This document shows positions 7,775 to 17,442 of a stretch of 50,203 nucleotides of DNA, piece by piece. Where the stretch lies: the NCBI GenBank assembly GCA_947477565.1, contig CANJUR010000010.1, forward strand, positions 64,157 to 114,359, given 5' to 3'. Source of the stretch: Deltaproteobacteria bacterium. GTDB taxonomy: Bacteria > Myxococcota_A > Polyangia > Polyangiales > Ga0077539. The notes beneath the pieces were generated by a model. That model saw only the letters and a list, made by a program, of their open reading frames with translations. It made no database searches and was not told where the DNA came from. A program made the translations under genes and the position numbers. Each line of letters opens with the position of its first letter. The first letter of the stretch is position 1.

Positions 7775-8785
7775 TCACACTCCGGCGATCGCGGAAGTCG
7801 GCCGCGTCAGCCATCGCGCCGTCGGCTCGAAGACCCGCGCCTCGGCCTGACGGGAAAGAAACAGATCCGCGTGCGCGTGCGGCTGATCGGCGTCGCCCAC
7901 CTCGAGCAGGGCCTTCACCGCCGCCCCGGAGTGCACATACGGCGAGCGCGCCGTATCCACCGGAACAATGCCGTCCTGCAGCGCCACCACGCAGAGCAGC
8001 GGGTGCGTGAGGCCGCCCACCGCCGCGGTGATGTTGGTGCCCCGCAGCGTGAGGTCGCGGTCGAGAATCCACTGCGCGATCTCGCCGTTGATCTGCGGAA
8101 TGGGGTCTTCGACGGTGGCGAGCATCTCGCGCCAGCGGCCCATGTCCGAGCTGCGAGGGTTGAGGTAGATCGAAATCAGCGGGGTCTTCAGCAACAGCGG
8201 GAGCGCAAACCCTGCGAGCGCCCGCGTGCCGCGGAAGGGCACCGCGGCGGCGAGGCGCGGCGAGCGAAACGCCACGGAGAGAAGCGGATGCACCCGGTTC
8301 CAGCGGAGCGGACCGCCGAAGGCCACGAGGGAGCCGAGCCGCGTGCGGTCGCCGAGCGCCGCGTGGGCCAGCATGAGGGTCGTGCCGAGAGAGCAGCCGA
8401 TGAGATCGACCTGCGACGACCCCGTGGCGGTGCGCTCAAGCACGTGATCGACCGCGGCCGTGGTGTCCACCGTCGCAAGCTCATGGAGGCCCCACCCGGT
8501 GAGCGCGCCGCCGGTCGAGCGCGAGCGGCCCTGCCCGCGGAAGTCCACGCTCCACACCTCGAAGCCGCGCCACGCAAGGTGGTGCTCGAGCGATCGGCCG
8601 CTCGGGTGGAAGCTGAAAATGAAGGAGTTCATGCCGTAGCCGGGGACGATGAGCACCGGGCGGCGGGGCTTCTCGTCGCCGATGATCTGCGGGCGGTGGG
8701 CGACGGTCTTGCGGAGCGAGAGGGCCCAGCCGTCGCGGTTGGACGTCGTCTCGTGGCTGACCTCGAGCGAGTCGTTGGGGGCCAT
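7775..8785 (-). CDS. Alpha/beta-hydrolase (PHA-synthase/lipase-like)
   Basis: A 336-residue cytoplasmic hydrolase. The ATG at 8785 fits: the frame is open well upstream, but that part lies within the preceding gene. The fold is clear: PVLIVPGYGMNSFIF (oxyanion region), GFEVWSVDFRGQGRS, the nucleophile elbow IGCSLGTT (G-x-S-x-G with Ser), the acid in LQDGIVP, and the catalytic His in DADQPHAHADLFLS. The overall order resembles the PhaC/lipase group, but the nucleophile is Ser, not the Cys of polyhydroxyalkanoate synthases. Substrate unknown. It follows the 281-residue gene by 11 bases on the same strand, so the two probably form an operon. Confidence 0.8.
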   Translation of the reverse strand: MAPNDSLEVSHETTSNRDGWALSLRKTVAHRPQIIGDEKPRRPVLIVPGYGMNSFIFSFHPSGRSLEHHLAWRGFEVWSVDFRGQGRSRSTGGALTGWGLHELATVDTTAAVDHVLERTATGSSQVDLIGCSLGTTLMLAHAALGDRTRLGSLVAFGGPLRWNRVHPLLSVAFRSPRLAAAVPFRGTRALAGFALPLLLKTPLISIYLNPRSSDMGRWREMLATVEDPIPQINGEIAQWILDRDLTLRGTNITAAVGGLTHPLLCVVALQDGIVPVDTARSPYVHSGAAVKALLEVGDADQPHAHADLFLSRQAEARVFEPTARWLTRPTSAIAGV

Positions 8786-8796
8786 CGCTGCGTCCC

Positions 8797-9642
8797 TCAG
8801 GCGACCTTCGCCGACGCCGTGGGCTTTCGCCGCACCGTCGCCGCGTGGGACAGCAACGGCGGCACCCGCGCGTCGCGCGCCTCGCCGAAGAGCCATCCGC
8901 CGGCCCTGCGTAGCTCTGCGTGGCCCGCCGCGAGCAGCGTGCCGAGGCGGTCGCGCAGGTCGATGGCGGCCTTGAGCGCGTCGGCCTTCTCGCGGCCCCG
9001 CGCCGCCTTCGGTTGCATCACCGAGAGCAGAGCAGAGCCCAGCGCAGCGGCTTCCTTTATCTGTGCGGCGGACACCGGGGTCTTGCCTCGCAGCACCACG
9101 GCGTACTTCTGGAAGAGAATAGAAGCGCCCACGCAGTCGCCCGCCGTGTCGAAGCCGCCGCTGCCCGAGCGCAGCTTCGCCACCGGCGCCGCGGGGATGA
9201 AGCCCGCGCGAACGGCGCCGTCGAGGCTCAACAACAACAGCCCGCGCAGCTCCGAGGCTCGTCTGAGCATCGTCTGAATCTCCGCGGGGTTTTCGACGCT
9301 GAAGCGCAGAACCTCCTCGGCAGCCCACGCGGTGGCGAGGCCCAGCTCTGGCAGCGCGGCGGCGGCGGCGAGGTCGAAGCTCGGGAGCTCCCTTTCCACG
9401 CGGGCGCGCTCGGCGAGGACGTTTGCGACGCCGCGGGAGACGTTGACGCACGCGAGCCGCGCGGATCCCTGCAGGGGCTTCACGGTGCTCTCCGCGACGG
9501 CCATCGCAGCGGCGTAGAGGCGCTCGACCAGGAGCGGCGCACCTGCGAGGTCGAGGACACTCGCCTCGTCGGCATTGGCGGCCGTGACCGGCGTGGCCTT
9601 CTTTGCGGTTGGCTTCGCTTGCTTCGGAATGTTCTTCGACAT
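8797..9642 (-). CDS. Uncharacterised helical protein with Lys/Ala-rich N-terminus
   Basis: A 281-residue protein, not recognised. The first 25 residues are Lys/Ala/Pro-rich (KNIPKQAKPTAKKATPV) and probably disordered. The rest looks all-helical and Ala/Leu-rich (VERLYAAAMAVAESTVKPLQ, LATAWAAEEVLRFSVENPAE). The C-terminal tail is again basic (RRKPTASAKVA). There is no signal peptide and no membrane segment. It precedes a PhaC-like hydrolase by 11 bases. Helical Ala-rich proteins beside PHA genes can be phasins, but no phasin motif is visible and this is only a possibility. Its start faces a 43-bp tandem repeat. Confidence 0.6.
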   Translation of the reverse strand: MSKNIPKQAKPTAKKATPVTAANADEASVLDLAGAPLLVERLYAAAMAVAESTVKPLQGSARLACVNVSRGVANVLAERARVERELPSFDLAAAAALPELGLATAWAAEEVLRFSVENPAEIQTMLRRASELRGLLLLSLDGAVRAGFIPAAPVAKLRSGSGGFDTAGDCVGASILFQKYAVVLRGKTPVSAAQIKEAAALGSALLSVMQPKAARGREKADALKAAIDLRDRLGTLLAAGHAELRRAGGWLFGEARDARVPPLLSHAATVRRKPTASAKVA

Positions 9643-9700
9643 GTCGTCACCCCTTTCGGAAACGCCGCGAACCTAACAGAGCGCGGCGCGCGTGGGTAAC

Positions 9701-9883
9701 GAAGCGCTCCGTGGAGGGGTGTGCTGTGCTCGCGGGAGCGCTCGAAGCGCTCCGTGGAGGGGTGTGCTGTGCTCGCGGGAGCGCTCGGAGCGCTCCGTGG
9801 AGGGGTGTGCTGTGCTCGCGGGAGCACTCGGAGCGCTCCGTGGAGGGGTGTGCTGTGCTCGCGGGAGCACTCGAAGCGCTCCG
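9701..9883. repeat. 43-bp tandem repeat with GAGCGCTC palindromes, four copies plus a partial
   Basis: Units begin at 9701, 9744, 9787, 9830 and 9873; the last is only about 11 bases. Each begins GAAGCGCTCC or GGAGCGCTCC, continues GTGGAGGGGTGTGCTGTGCT and ends near CGCGGGAGC(G/A)CTC. The copies are almost identical, with changes only at the first bases and one G/A. The junctions form a perfect short palindrome, GAGCGCTC, that also recurs beyond the array (around 9899-9912) next to the proC stop. The unit length is not a multiple of three, and the frames through the array are open by composition only. It fills the gap between proC and the preceding-strand gene. Confidence 0.9.
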
Positions 9884-9914
9884 GGAGCGGAACGGTGCCG
9901 GAGCGCTCGGAGCG

Positions 9915-10751
9915 CTACTTGTGCAGGTAGGCCGCGGCGGCCTCGCCAAGCTCCTTCGAGCGGCGCGTGGCGGTCTCGACGGCGGTGATCAGCGTCGTGC
10001 GCAGGCCGCCTGCTTCGAGCGTGTGCAGTCCTGCGATGGCGGTTCCGCCGGGGGAGGTCACCTGGTCTTTGAGCTTGCCGGGGTGCTCGCCGGTCTGCAG
10101 AAGAACCTGCGCGGAGCCCATCACCGTCTGCGCGGCCAGTTCGAGGGCGATGTCGCGCGAGAGGCCCACCTTCACGCCCGCGTCGGCGAGCGCGTCGATG
10201 ATCAGAAAGATGTACGCCGGTCCGCTTCCCGACAGTCCCGTGACGGCGTCGAGGTGCACCTCATCGACCACCACCGTTCGCCCCACCCGGTCGAAGATCT
10301 CCCTGGCGACGGCCATGTCCTGCTCCGTCGCGCTCGCCCCGGCGGCGATGGCGGTCGCGCTCTGCCTCACGATGGCGCCGGTGTTGGGCATCGCCCGTAC
10401 GACCCGCTGCCCCGGGGTGAGTTGCGATTCGATGGCGGCCGTCGAGATGCCCGCGGCGACGCTGATGACCAGGGCGTCGCGGGGGATGTCACGCCCCACC
10501 TGGTCGAGCACCGGGCGCAGCACCTGCGGCTTCACGCAGAGCATCACCACGTCTGCGCCCGCCACGCAGCGCGAGTTGTCCGGTGCGGCCGCGATGCCGA
10601 GGCGCTCGGCGGCGCGCTCGATGCGCTCGCGGCGGCGACCGGAGGCGGTGATGTGCGCGGCCGGGACGGCGCCAGAAGCGATGAGGCCGCGGATGAGAGC
10701 CTCGGCCATGTTGCCTGCGCCAATGAAAGCAAAGCGACGATCCGTGAGCAT
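9915..10751 (-). CDS. proC: Pyrroline-5-carboxylate reductase
   Basis: Last step of proline synthesis: reduces pyrroline-5-carboxylate with NAD(P)H. The 278 residues match the family length. The Rossmann motif is FIGAGNMAEALIRGL at the N-terminus, followed by VMLCVKPQ and VRAMPNTGAIV. The C-terminal dimer domain carries the signature VTGLSGSGPAYIFLIID and LKDQVTSPGGTAIAGLHTLE. It starts at an ATG at 10751, divergent from the VWA-like lipoprotein with about 100 bases between. The stop (9915-9917) lies just beside the 43-bp repeat. proB and proA are elsewhere in this window, so proline genes here are unlinked units. Confidence 0.95.
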   Translation of the reverse strand: MLTDRRFAFIGAGNMAEALIRGLIASGAVPAAHITASGRRRERIERAAERLGIAAAPDNSRCVAGADVVMLCVKPQVLRPVLDQVGRDIPRDALVISVAAGISTAAIESQLTPGQRVVRAMPNTGAIVRQSATAIAAGASATEQDMAVAREIFDRVGRTVVVDEVHLDAVTGLSGSGPAYIFLIIDALADAGVKVGLSRDIALELAAQTVMGSAQVLLQTGEHPGKLKDQVTSPGGTAIAGLHTLEAGGLRTTLITAVETATRRSKELGEAAAAYLHK

Positions 10752-10852
10752 CGCGCGCAGTGGAACCCCATCGCGCGCGGCGGGTCAACGCGCTCTGATG
10801 CGTCACACGCTCGTCATCCCATCGGCGGCGCTGGCGTGGTACCCGATGGGGT

Positions 10853-12133
10853 GTGCCGCGACCCATCGTTTTCGCGCTGACCCTGCTCGCGCTTCTCCCT
10901 GCCTGCGGGACGGACGAGCCCACCCGTGCGTTTGTCGGCGGCGCAGACGCGCTCGACGCCGCGACGGTGGATGTTTCGCTGAACGACGGCGGGGCACCGG
11001 AGGTCGCGGTGTATCGCGACGTCCAGACGGTTGCGCGCGATGTCCCGACGGACGTCTCGCTGGCCCCGGACGCGGCGTGCTCTCGCAGCGCCGTCGCAGC
11101 ACAGATCGAGCGCCTCCCGGTGGACATCATCTGGGTCGTAGACAACTCCATCAGCATGGCCCCGGCGATCGACGAGGTGATTCGCGGGCTCAACACCTTC
11201 GCGGGCGTGGTGGGGTCGCGCGGACTCGACTACCGGGTGGTTCTGCTCTCGCTGCGCAACGTGCTGCGCAACGTCACCGTGCCCGATGGGCGGCGATACG
11301 CGGTGTGCATCCCTGCTCCGCTGGCAGGCAACGCGCTCTGCGGCAACGGTCCGCGCTTCTTCCACTCGTCCGTGGATATCCGAAGCACGCAGCCGCTCGA
11401 GCAGCTTCTCGGGACGCTCGGGCAGACCATGGGCTACACCGCTGCTGATCCGCGGGGCGGCGAGGCGTGGCGGGCATTTCTCCGGCCCGCCGCTTCGAAG
11501 TCTATCGTCGTCGTGACGGACGACCAGTCGCGGCTCAGTGCCGACCTCTTCGAAACCTTCCGCGGCGGCACCAACCCCAACTCGCGCACCTTCGACCTCC
11601 CGCCGGGGCTCCTCGACCCGTCCTGGGGCGGGCTCTTCACGAACTACACCTTCAGCGGAATCTACGGCTGGGGCGACGCCGCCAACCCCGCAGTGCGCTG
11701 CATGTACCCAGGCGGAACCTCCGCCGCCTCCTCCGGCGCCGTGTACTCCACGCTGGTGAGTCGCCGCGGGGGAGTTCGAGCGCGCATCTGCGACGGCGCC
11801 AGCACCTGGGCGCCTTTCTTCGACCGCATCGCCACCGCGGTGGAGCGCACCAGCCGCATCGCGTGCGACCTCGCGATTCCGACGCCGCCGGGGGGCTCGG
11901 TGCTCGATCCGCGCCTGGTCAACGTGGTGGTGCGTGGGACGACGGAGACGCTGATCGGAAAGGTGGCCAACGCCGCCGCGTGTCGGAGCACCGGCGGCTG
12001 GTACTACGACAACGAGGCGCGCCCGACACGGGTCACCCTGTGCCCGGCGTCCTGCGATCGCGCCAACGAAGAACTCCGCGGAGGCAGCGCCGCCATCGAG
12101 GTTCAGTTCGGCTGCATCACGATTCCAGGCTGA
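10853..12133 (+). CDS. Surface lipoprotein with von Willebrand factor A-like domain
   Basis: A 426-residue lipoprotein starting at GTG (10853). The signal peptide ends in a lipobox (LALLPACGTDEP) followed by an Asp/Val/Pro-rich spacer of about 55 residues. The next domain opens with DIIWVVDNSISMAPAIDE, the strand and D-x-S-x-S metal site of a VWA domain, then LDYRVVLLS and KSIVVVTDDQS at the fourth strand. The C-terminal part has scattered cysteines (VRCMYPGG, RICDGAS, TLCPASCDRANEEL), probably disulfide-bonded. Its role is unknown; VWA domains usually mediate metal-dependent adhesion. The gene is convergent with the VATDVP-repeat gene, 6 bases away. Confidence 0.75.
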   Translation: MPRPIVFALTLLALLPACGTDEPTRAFVGGADALDAATVDVSLNDGGAPEVAVYRDVQTVARDVPTDVSLAPDAACSRSAVAAQIERLPVDIIWVVDNSISMAPAIDEVIRGLNTFAGVVGSRGLDYRVVLLSLRNVLRNVTVPDGRRYAVCIPAPLAGNALCGNGPRFFHSSVDIRSTQPLEQLLGTLGQTMGYTAADPRGGEAWRAFLRPAASKSIVVVTDDQSRLSADLFETFRGGTNPNSRTFDLPPGLLDPSWGGLFTNYTFSGIYGWGDAANPAVRCMYPGGTSAASSGAVYSTLVSRRGGVRARICDGASTWAPFFDRIATAVERTSRIACDLAIPTPPGGSVLDPRLVNVVVRGTTETLIGKVANAAACRSTGGWYYDNEARPTRVTLCPASCDRANEELRGGSAAIEVQFGCITIPG

Positions 12134-12139
12134 GCGGAG

Positions 12140-12694
12140 TCAGAAGCCGCCGTCGGGGCAGACCCACCCGGTGGGCGTGCAGGTGCAAGCGCCGGGCGGG
12201 CGACCGATGCAGGCGCACTCGGTGATGGGGATGGTTCCGGCGGGGCAGCGCCAGCTTCCGCTGATGCACTCGGGGACGGAGAGCGCGTCGCCGCAAGCGC
12301 TGCCCGCCATGCCGGTAGCGCAGCCGGCGGGGCGGCCGATGCACTCCGCGGTGGGGACATCCGTGGCGACGCGGACATCGGTGGCGACGGGGACATCGGT
12401 GGCGACGGGGACATCCGTGGCGACGGGGACGTCGGTGGCGACGGGGACATCAGTGGCGACGGGGACATCAGTGGCGACGGGGACGTCGGTGGCGACGGGG
12501 ACATCGGTGGCGACGGGGACGTCGGTGGCGACGGGGACGTCGGTGGCGACGGGGACGTCGGTGGCGGGCCGATCGGAGGTGATGGCGTCGGCGGTCGCGG
12601 CGTCGGCGGTGGGAGAAACGCTTGCGGGGGAGCTATCGCTGCACGCGGCGAGGGACGCGATTACCAGTGGGAGAAGGACTCGGGGGCTGTACAT
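12140..12694 (-). CDS. Lipoprotein with VATDVP hexapeptide repeats and Cys-rich C-terminus
   Basis: A 184-residue lipoprotein. The signal peptide MYSPRVLLPLVIASLAACSD ends in a lipobox, followed by an Ala/Thr/Asp spacer and about a dozen near-identical six-residue repeats (VATDVP; one reads VATDVR). The C-terminus has eleven cysteines (AECIGRPAGCATG, ACGDALSVPECISG, TECACIGRPPGACTCTP) that should form disulfides. The repeats likely act as an extended stalk lifting the small Cys-rich head from the outer membrane. Copy number is probably variable between strains because the DNA repeat is nearly perfect. Function unknown. Divergent from the ABC-F gene. Confidence 0.75.
   Translation of the reverse strand: MYSPRVLLPLVIASLAACSDSSPASVSPTADAATADAITSDRPATDVPVATDVPVATDVPVATDVPVATDVPVATDVPVATDVPVATDVPVATDVPVATDVPVATDVRVATDVPTAECIGRPAGCATGMAGSACGDALSVPECISGSWRCPAGTIPITECACIGRPPGACTCTPTGWVCPDGGF
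12355..12566. repeat. 18-bp minisatellite encoding VATDVP
   Basis: Eleven copies of GTGGCGACGGGGACGTCG or a close variant, read here on the + strand; the gene is on the other strand. Variation is limited to a few third-position bases (ACATCG, ACATCA, ACATCC, ACGTCG) plus one GCGGAC unit. A degenerate further unit flanks it at the right (GTGGCGGGCC). The phase is exactly six codons, so gain or loss of units preserves the reading frame. Confidence 0.95.
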
Positions 12695-12778
12695 GCGGGA
12701 GATGTTTTCACGATTCCATCGGCGGGCGCGAGCGCCTTTGGGTCGCGCGGGGGGGAAGACTGTGATTGGTTGCGCGCC

Positions 12779-14739
<1,961 letters not shown>

Positions 14740-14743
<4 letters not shown>

Positions 14744-16191
14744 GCGTGCGACGCGGGCCGGTCGTCGCGGCGATCGTGCTGTCGATGTTCATGTCCGCGA
14801 TGGAGGCGACGGTGGTGGCGACGGCGATGCCCACGGTGGTCGCCGACCTTCACGGCATCGAGCTGTACGGCTGGGTGACGTCGATCTACATGTTGGCGAG
14901 CACCGTCACGATTCCCCTCTGGGGCAAGCTGGCGGACCTCCGCGGCCGACGCCCGGTGATGCTCGCGGGGATGGCCCTCTTCCTCCTCGGCTCGGTGCTC
15001 TCCGGTGCCGCCGGCGGCATGGTGGCCCTCATCGCCTTCCGCGGCATCCAGGGAGCCGGAGCGGGGGCGCTGCAGCCTGTCGCGCTCACGATCATCGGCG
15101 ACCTCTTCACCCTCGAGGAGCGCGGCCGCATGCAGGGCATCTTCGGCGCCGTCTGGGGCCTCGCGGCCATCTCCGGCCCGCTGCTCGGCGGACTCATCGT
15201 GCATGCCTTCGGCTGGCGCTGGGTGTTCTTCGTCAACGTGCCCTTCGGGCTGCTCTCGGCTGCGATGCTGGTGACGTTTCACCGCGATCCTGCGCGCACC
15301 ACTGCGCCTGCGCGGCTCGACCTGGCCGGGGCTGCGCTGCTCACGGTCACCGTGCTCGCGCTGCTCGCGGGCGTCGCCGGTCGTTGGCCTGCGATCGCCC
15401 TTCCCCTCGCGTGCGTCGGGCTCGCGGCGTTTCTCGCGGTGGAGCGCCGCGCGGCAGAACCGATGATTCCGCTCGTTCTCTTCCGCGACCCGGTGATCGC
15501 GACGGCCAGCGTTGCGGGCGCGCTCATGGGCAGCGTGATGATGTCTTCGCTCACGTACCTCCCGTTGCACGTCCAGGCGGTGCTCCAGGGGTCGCCCACG
15601 GTGGCGGGAACGGCCGTAGCGCCGATGCTGATCGGGTGGCCCCTTGCGAGCGCCGTCGCGGGTCGCCTGCTGGGTCGCACGGGCTATCGGGTGCTCGTGC
15701 GGGTGGGCCTGGTCGCGCTCGGCGTGGCGACCTTCGCTCTCTGGCGCCTCCTCGTCGCGGGTGCGGGAACCTCTGCGATGCGGGTGGTGATGTTTATTTT
15801 CGGCGCCGGGATGGGCCTCGCCAACACGGCGCTCATCGTCATCGTGCAGGAGCGTGCGGGCTTCGCGCGTCGGGGCGTGGCGACGGCCAGTACGATGTTC
15901 TTTCGCACGATCGGCGGCGCGGTTGGGGTGGGGGCGCTCGGGGCGCTGCTCGCGCGTCGCGTGGCGGGGGACGTGCCCGAGTCACTGCTACGGCAGATGC
16001 TCGGGCCGGAGCACGGAGCGGGCGTTGATCGGGGGGTACTCCACGCTGCGGGTGGGCACCTCGCCGGGGCGATGGTGACGGTGTTCGGGGTGATCGCGGG
16101 TTTAGGAGCGCTGGCAGCGCTGACGGGGCCGTTTTTCCCGGCGGTGGCGCGTCGGGCGACGAAGTCTACGGAGACGCTCGCCGCTGAGTAG
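14740..16191 (+). CDS. MFS exporter, DHA2-type (14 membrane segments)
   Basis: A 483-residue inner-membrane transporter. GTG at 14740 overlaps the ABC-F stop (GTGA). The N-terminal half has the drug/H+ antiporter motifs: MFMSAMEATVVATAMPTVVA in the first helix, then WGKLADLRGRRPVMLAG (motif A) and FRGIQGAGAGALQPVALT (motif B-like), and AAISGPLLGGLIV (motif C). About 14 hydrophobic segments can be counted, with the usual central WRWVFFVNVPFGLL. Such proteins pump out drugs, lipids or peptides by proton exchange. The coupled ABC-F gene makes an antibiotic-resistance pair a reasonable guess, not a proven one. Confidence 0.88.
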
Positions 16192-16206
16192 GTGGGTGCT
16201 GAAGGG

Positions 16207-17307
16207 TCAGATGCGACCGGGGACGCAGGTAAACGTGGCGCCCGTGGTGTAGGGGCGGACGTACACGGTGACCTGGCCGGAGCCAGGGCAGGTGTAGCGG
16301 GCGACAGGGCAGTTGCCGCAGGCGTCGTCCTCGGGGCTGGCCGAGCCGATGGGCGACGTGGTGATGAGCCGATTGGCGTAGGTGCAAGCGGCCGACCCCG
16401 CGCACACGCGAATCATCGGGTCGCCCGCGCAGGTGCCGACGCGGATGGCGCAGACGGCCGCGTCGGATGCGGTGGAGGCGCCGGTGCAGCCGAGGGTGAT
16501 CGTCGTGCCGACGGTGCAGGTGTAGGTGTTGCCGAGGCGCCAGCCGCAGTCGCTGGGGAGGCCCGAAGCGGCGACGGAGCAGGTCGCGGTGATGTTGGCG
16601 GCGACGCCGGTGTCGGTAACGCCGACGTCGCGGACGCCTGCGTCCACGGTGCACGACGTCGCGTTGCGCACCCAGCCACCGAAGAGGGCGCACGTCGACG
16701 ATCCGCTCGGGCCGCTGCTCGTTCCGGCCTGGCAGGCGCCATCGAAGGAGCACCATCCGCAGGCGGGGTTGGAGGTGCACGCGGTGCACGATCCGATGGC
16801 TGCGCAGTCGGTGGTGCACGGGCCGCAGTCGGACGGGCAGGTGGAACAGCTCTCCGGGCTGGCGCAGGTGCCATCACCGCATACGGGGGCGCATGCGCCG
16901 CAGTCGCGGGAGCAGGTGCTGCAGGTCTCGCCGCCACCGCAGGTGCCATCGCCACACACGGGGGCGCATGCGCCGCAGTCATCTCGGCAGGTCATGCAGG
17001 TCTCGGTGCCGTTGCAGCGCGCGTCGCCGCAGAACGGCGGCGTCCCGAGGTCTTCCGTCGGGAAGCCGTTGTCCACCGGGGATTTGCCCGTGTCGGTGCC
17101 GGGGAAGCCGACGTCCGTGGCCGGTACGCCGAGGTCGATCTTGGGGATCACGTCGGGGCCGACACCGAGATCGTCCGGCATGACCGCCGAGTCATCGGTC
17201 GGGCCGCCGTCGAGGAAGGAGGTGATGGTGCCGCCGCCGCGTGCGCTGCATCCCAGGGAGGCCGAAACCATGAGAGCTGCTGTCAGCCACCGCGAACTCG
17301 GATGCAT
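16207..17307 (-). CDS. Cys-rich surface lipoprotein with CGDG repeats and a PSI-like motif
   Basis: A 366-residue lipoprotein. The ATG at 17307 has a Shine-Dalgarno sequence (GAGGA) 8 bases upstream and gives a neat signal peptide ending VSASLGCS; an ATG at 17322 is an alternative. After an Asp/Gly-rich spacer come four related Cys repeats (CGDARCNGTETCMTCRDDCG, then CGDGTCGGGETCSTCSRDCG, CGDGTCASPESCSTCPSDCG, and a shorter one). A following segment, SCTACTSNPACGWCSFDGAC, resembles the plexin-semaphorin-integrin (PSI) cysteine pattern. The C-terminal third is a Thr-rich region with paired cysteines. Such proteins are frequent in myxobacteria; the function is unknown. Convergent with the MFS gene. 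Confidence 0.75.
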   Translation of the reverse strand: MHPSSRWLTAALMVSASLGCSARGGGTITSFLDGGPTDDSAVMPDDLGVGPDVIPKIDLGVPATDVGFPGTDTGKSPVDNGFPTEDLGTPPFCGDARCNGTETCMTCRDDCGACAPVCGDGTCGGGETCSTCSRDCGACAPVCGDGTCASPESCSTCPSDCGPCTTDCAAIGSCTACTSNPACGWCSFDGACQAGTSSGPSGSSTCALFGGWVRNATSCTVDAGVRDVGVTDTGVAANITATCSVAASGLPSDCGWRLGNTYTCTVGTTITLGCTGASTASDAAVCAIRVGTCAGDPMIRVCAGSAACTYANRLITTSPIGSASPEDDACGNCPVARYTCPGSGQVTVYVRPYTTGATFTCVPGRI

Positions 17308-17442
17308 GGAGATTTTCCTCATCGGTCCAATGCGTCGTGGGAAATCGCTCCCGGCGCGCAGAGGCAGCGTCCTAATCGACCGTTTCGCGATGTCAATGCG
17401 CCGTTCGCGTCGGGGGTGGTCGTCGTCAGTACGTAGGAATCC

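Noticed and set aside
8786..9451. Longer N-terminus of the hydrolase at 7775-8785
   Set aside because: Runs within the preceding gene; Arg/Gly/Ala-rich shadow. The ATG at 8785 starts the hydrolase cleanly.
9701..9883. CRISPR array
   Set aside because: Units are contiguous 43-bp copies with no unique spacers, and no cas gene is near.
9603..10880. 425-codon + strand frame through the 43-bp repeats and proC
   Set aside because: Open because of repeat and GC composition; it covers proC, which is unmistakable on the other strand.
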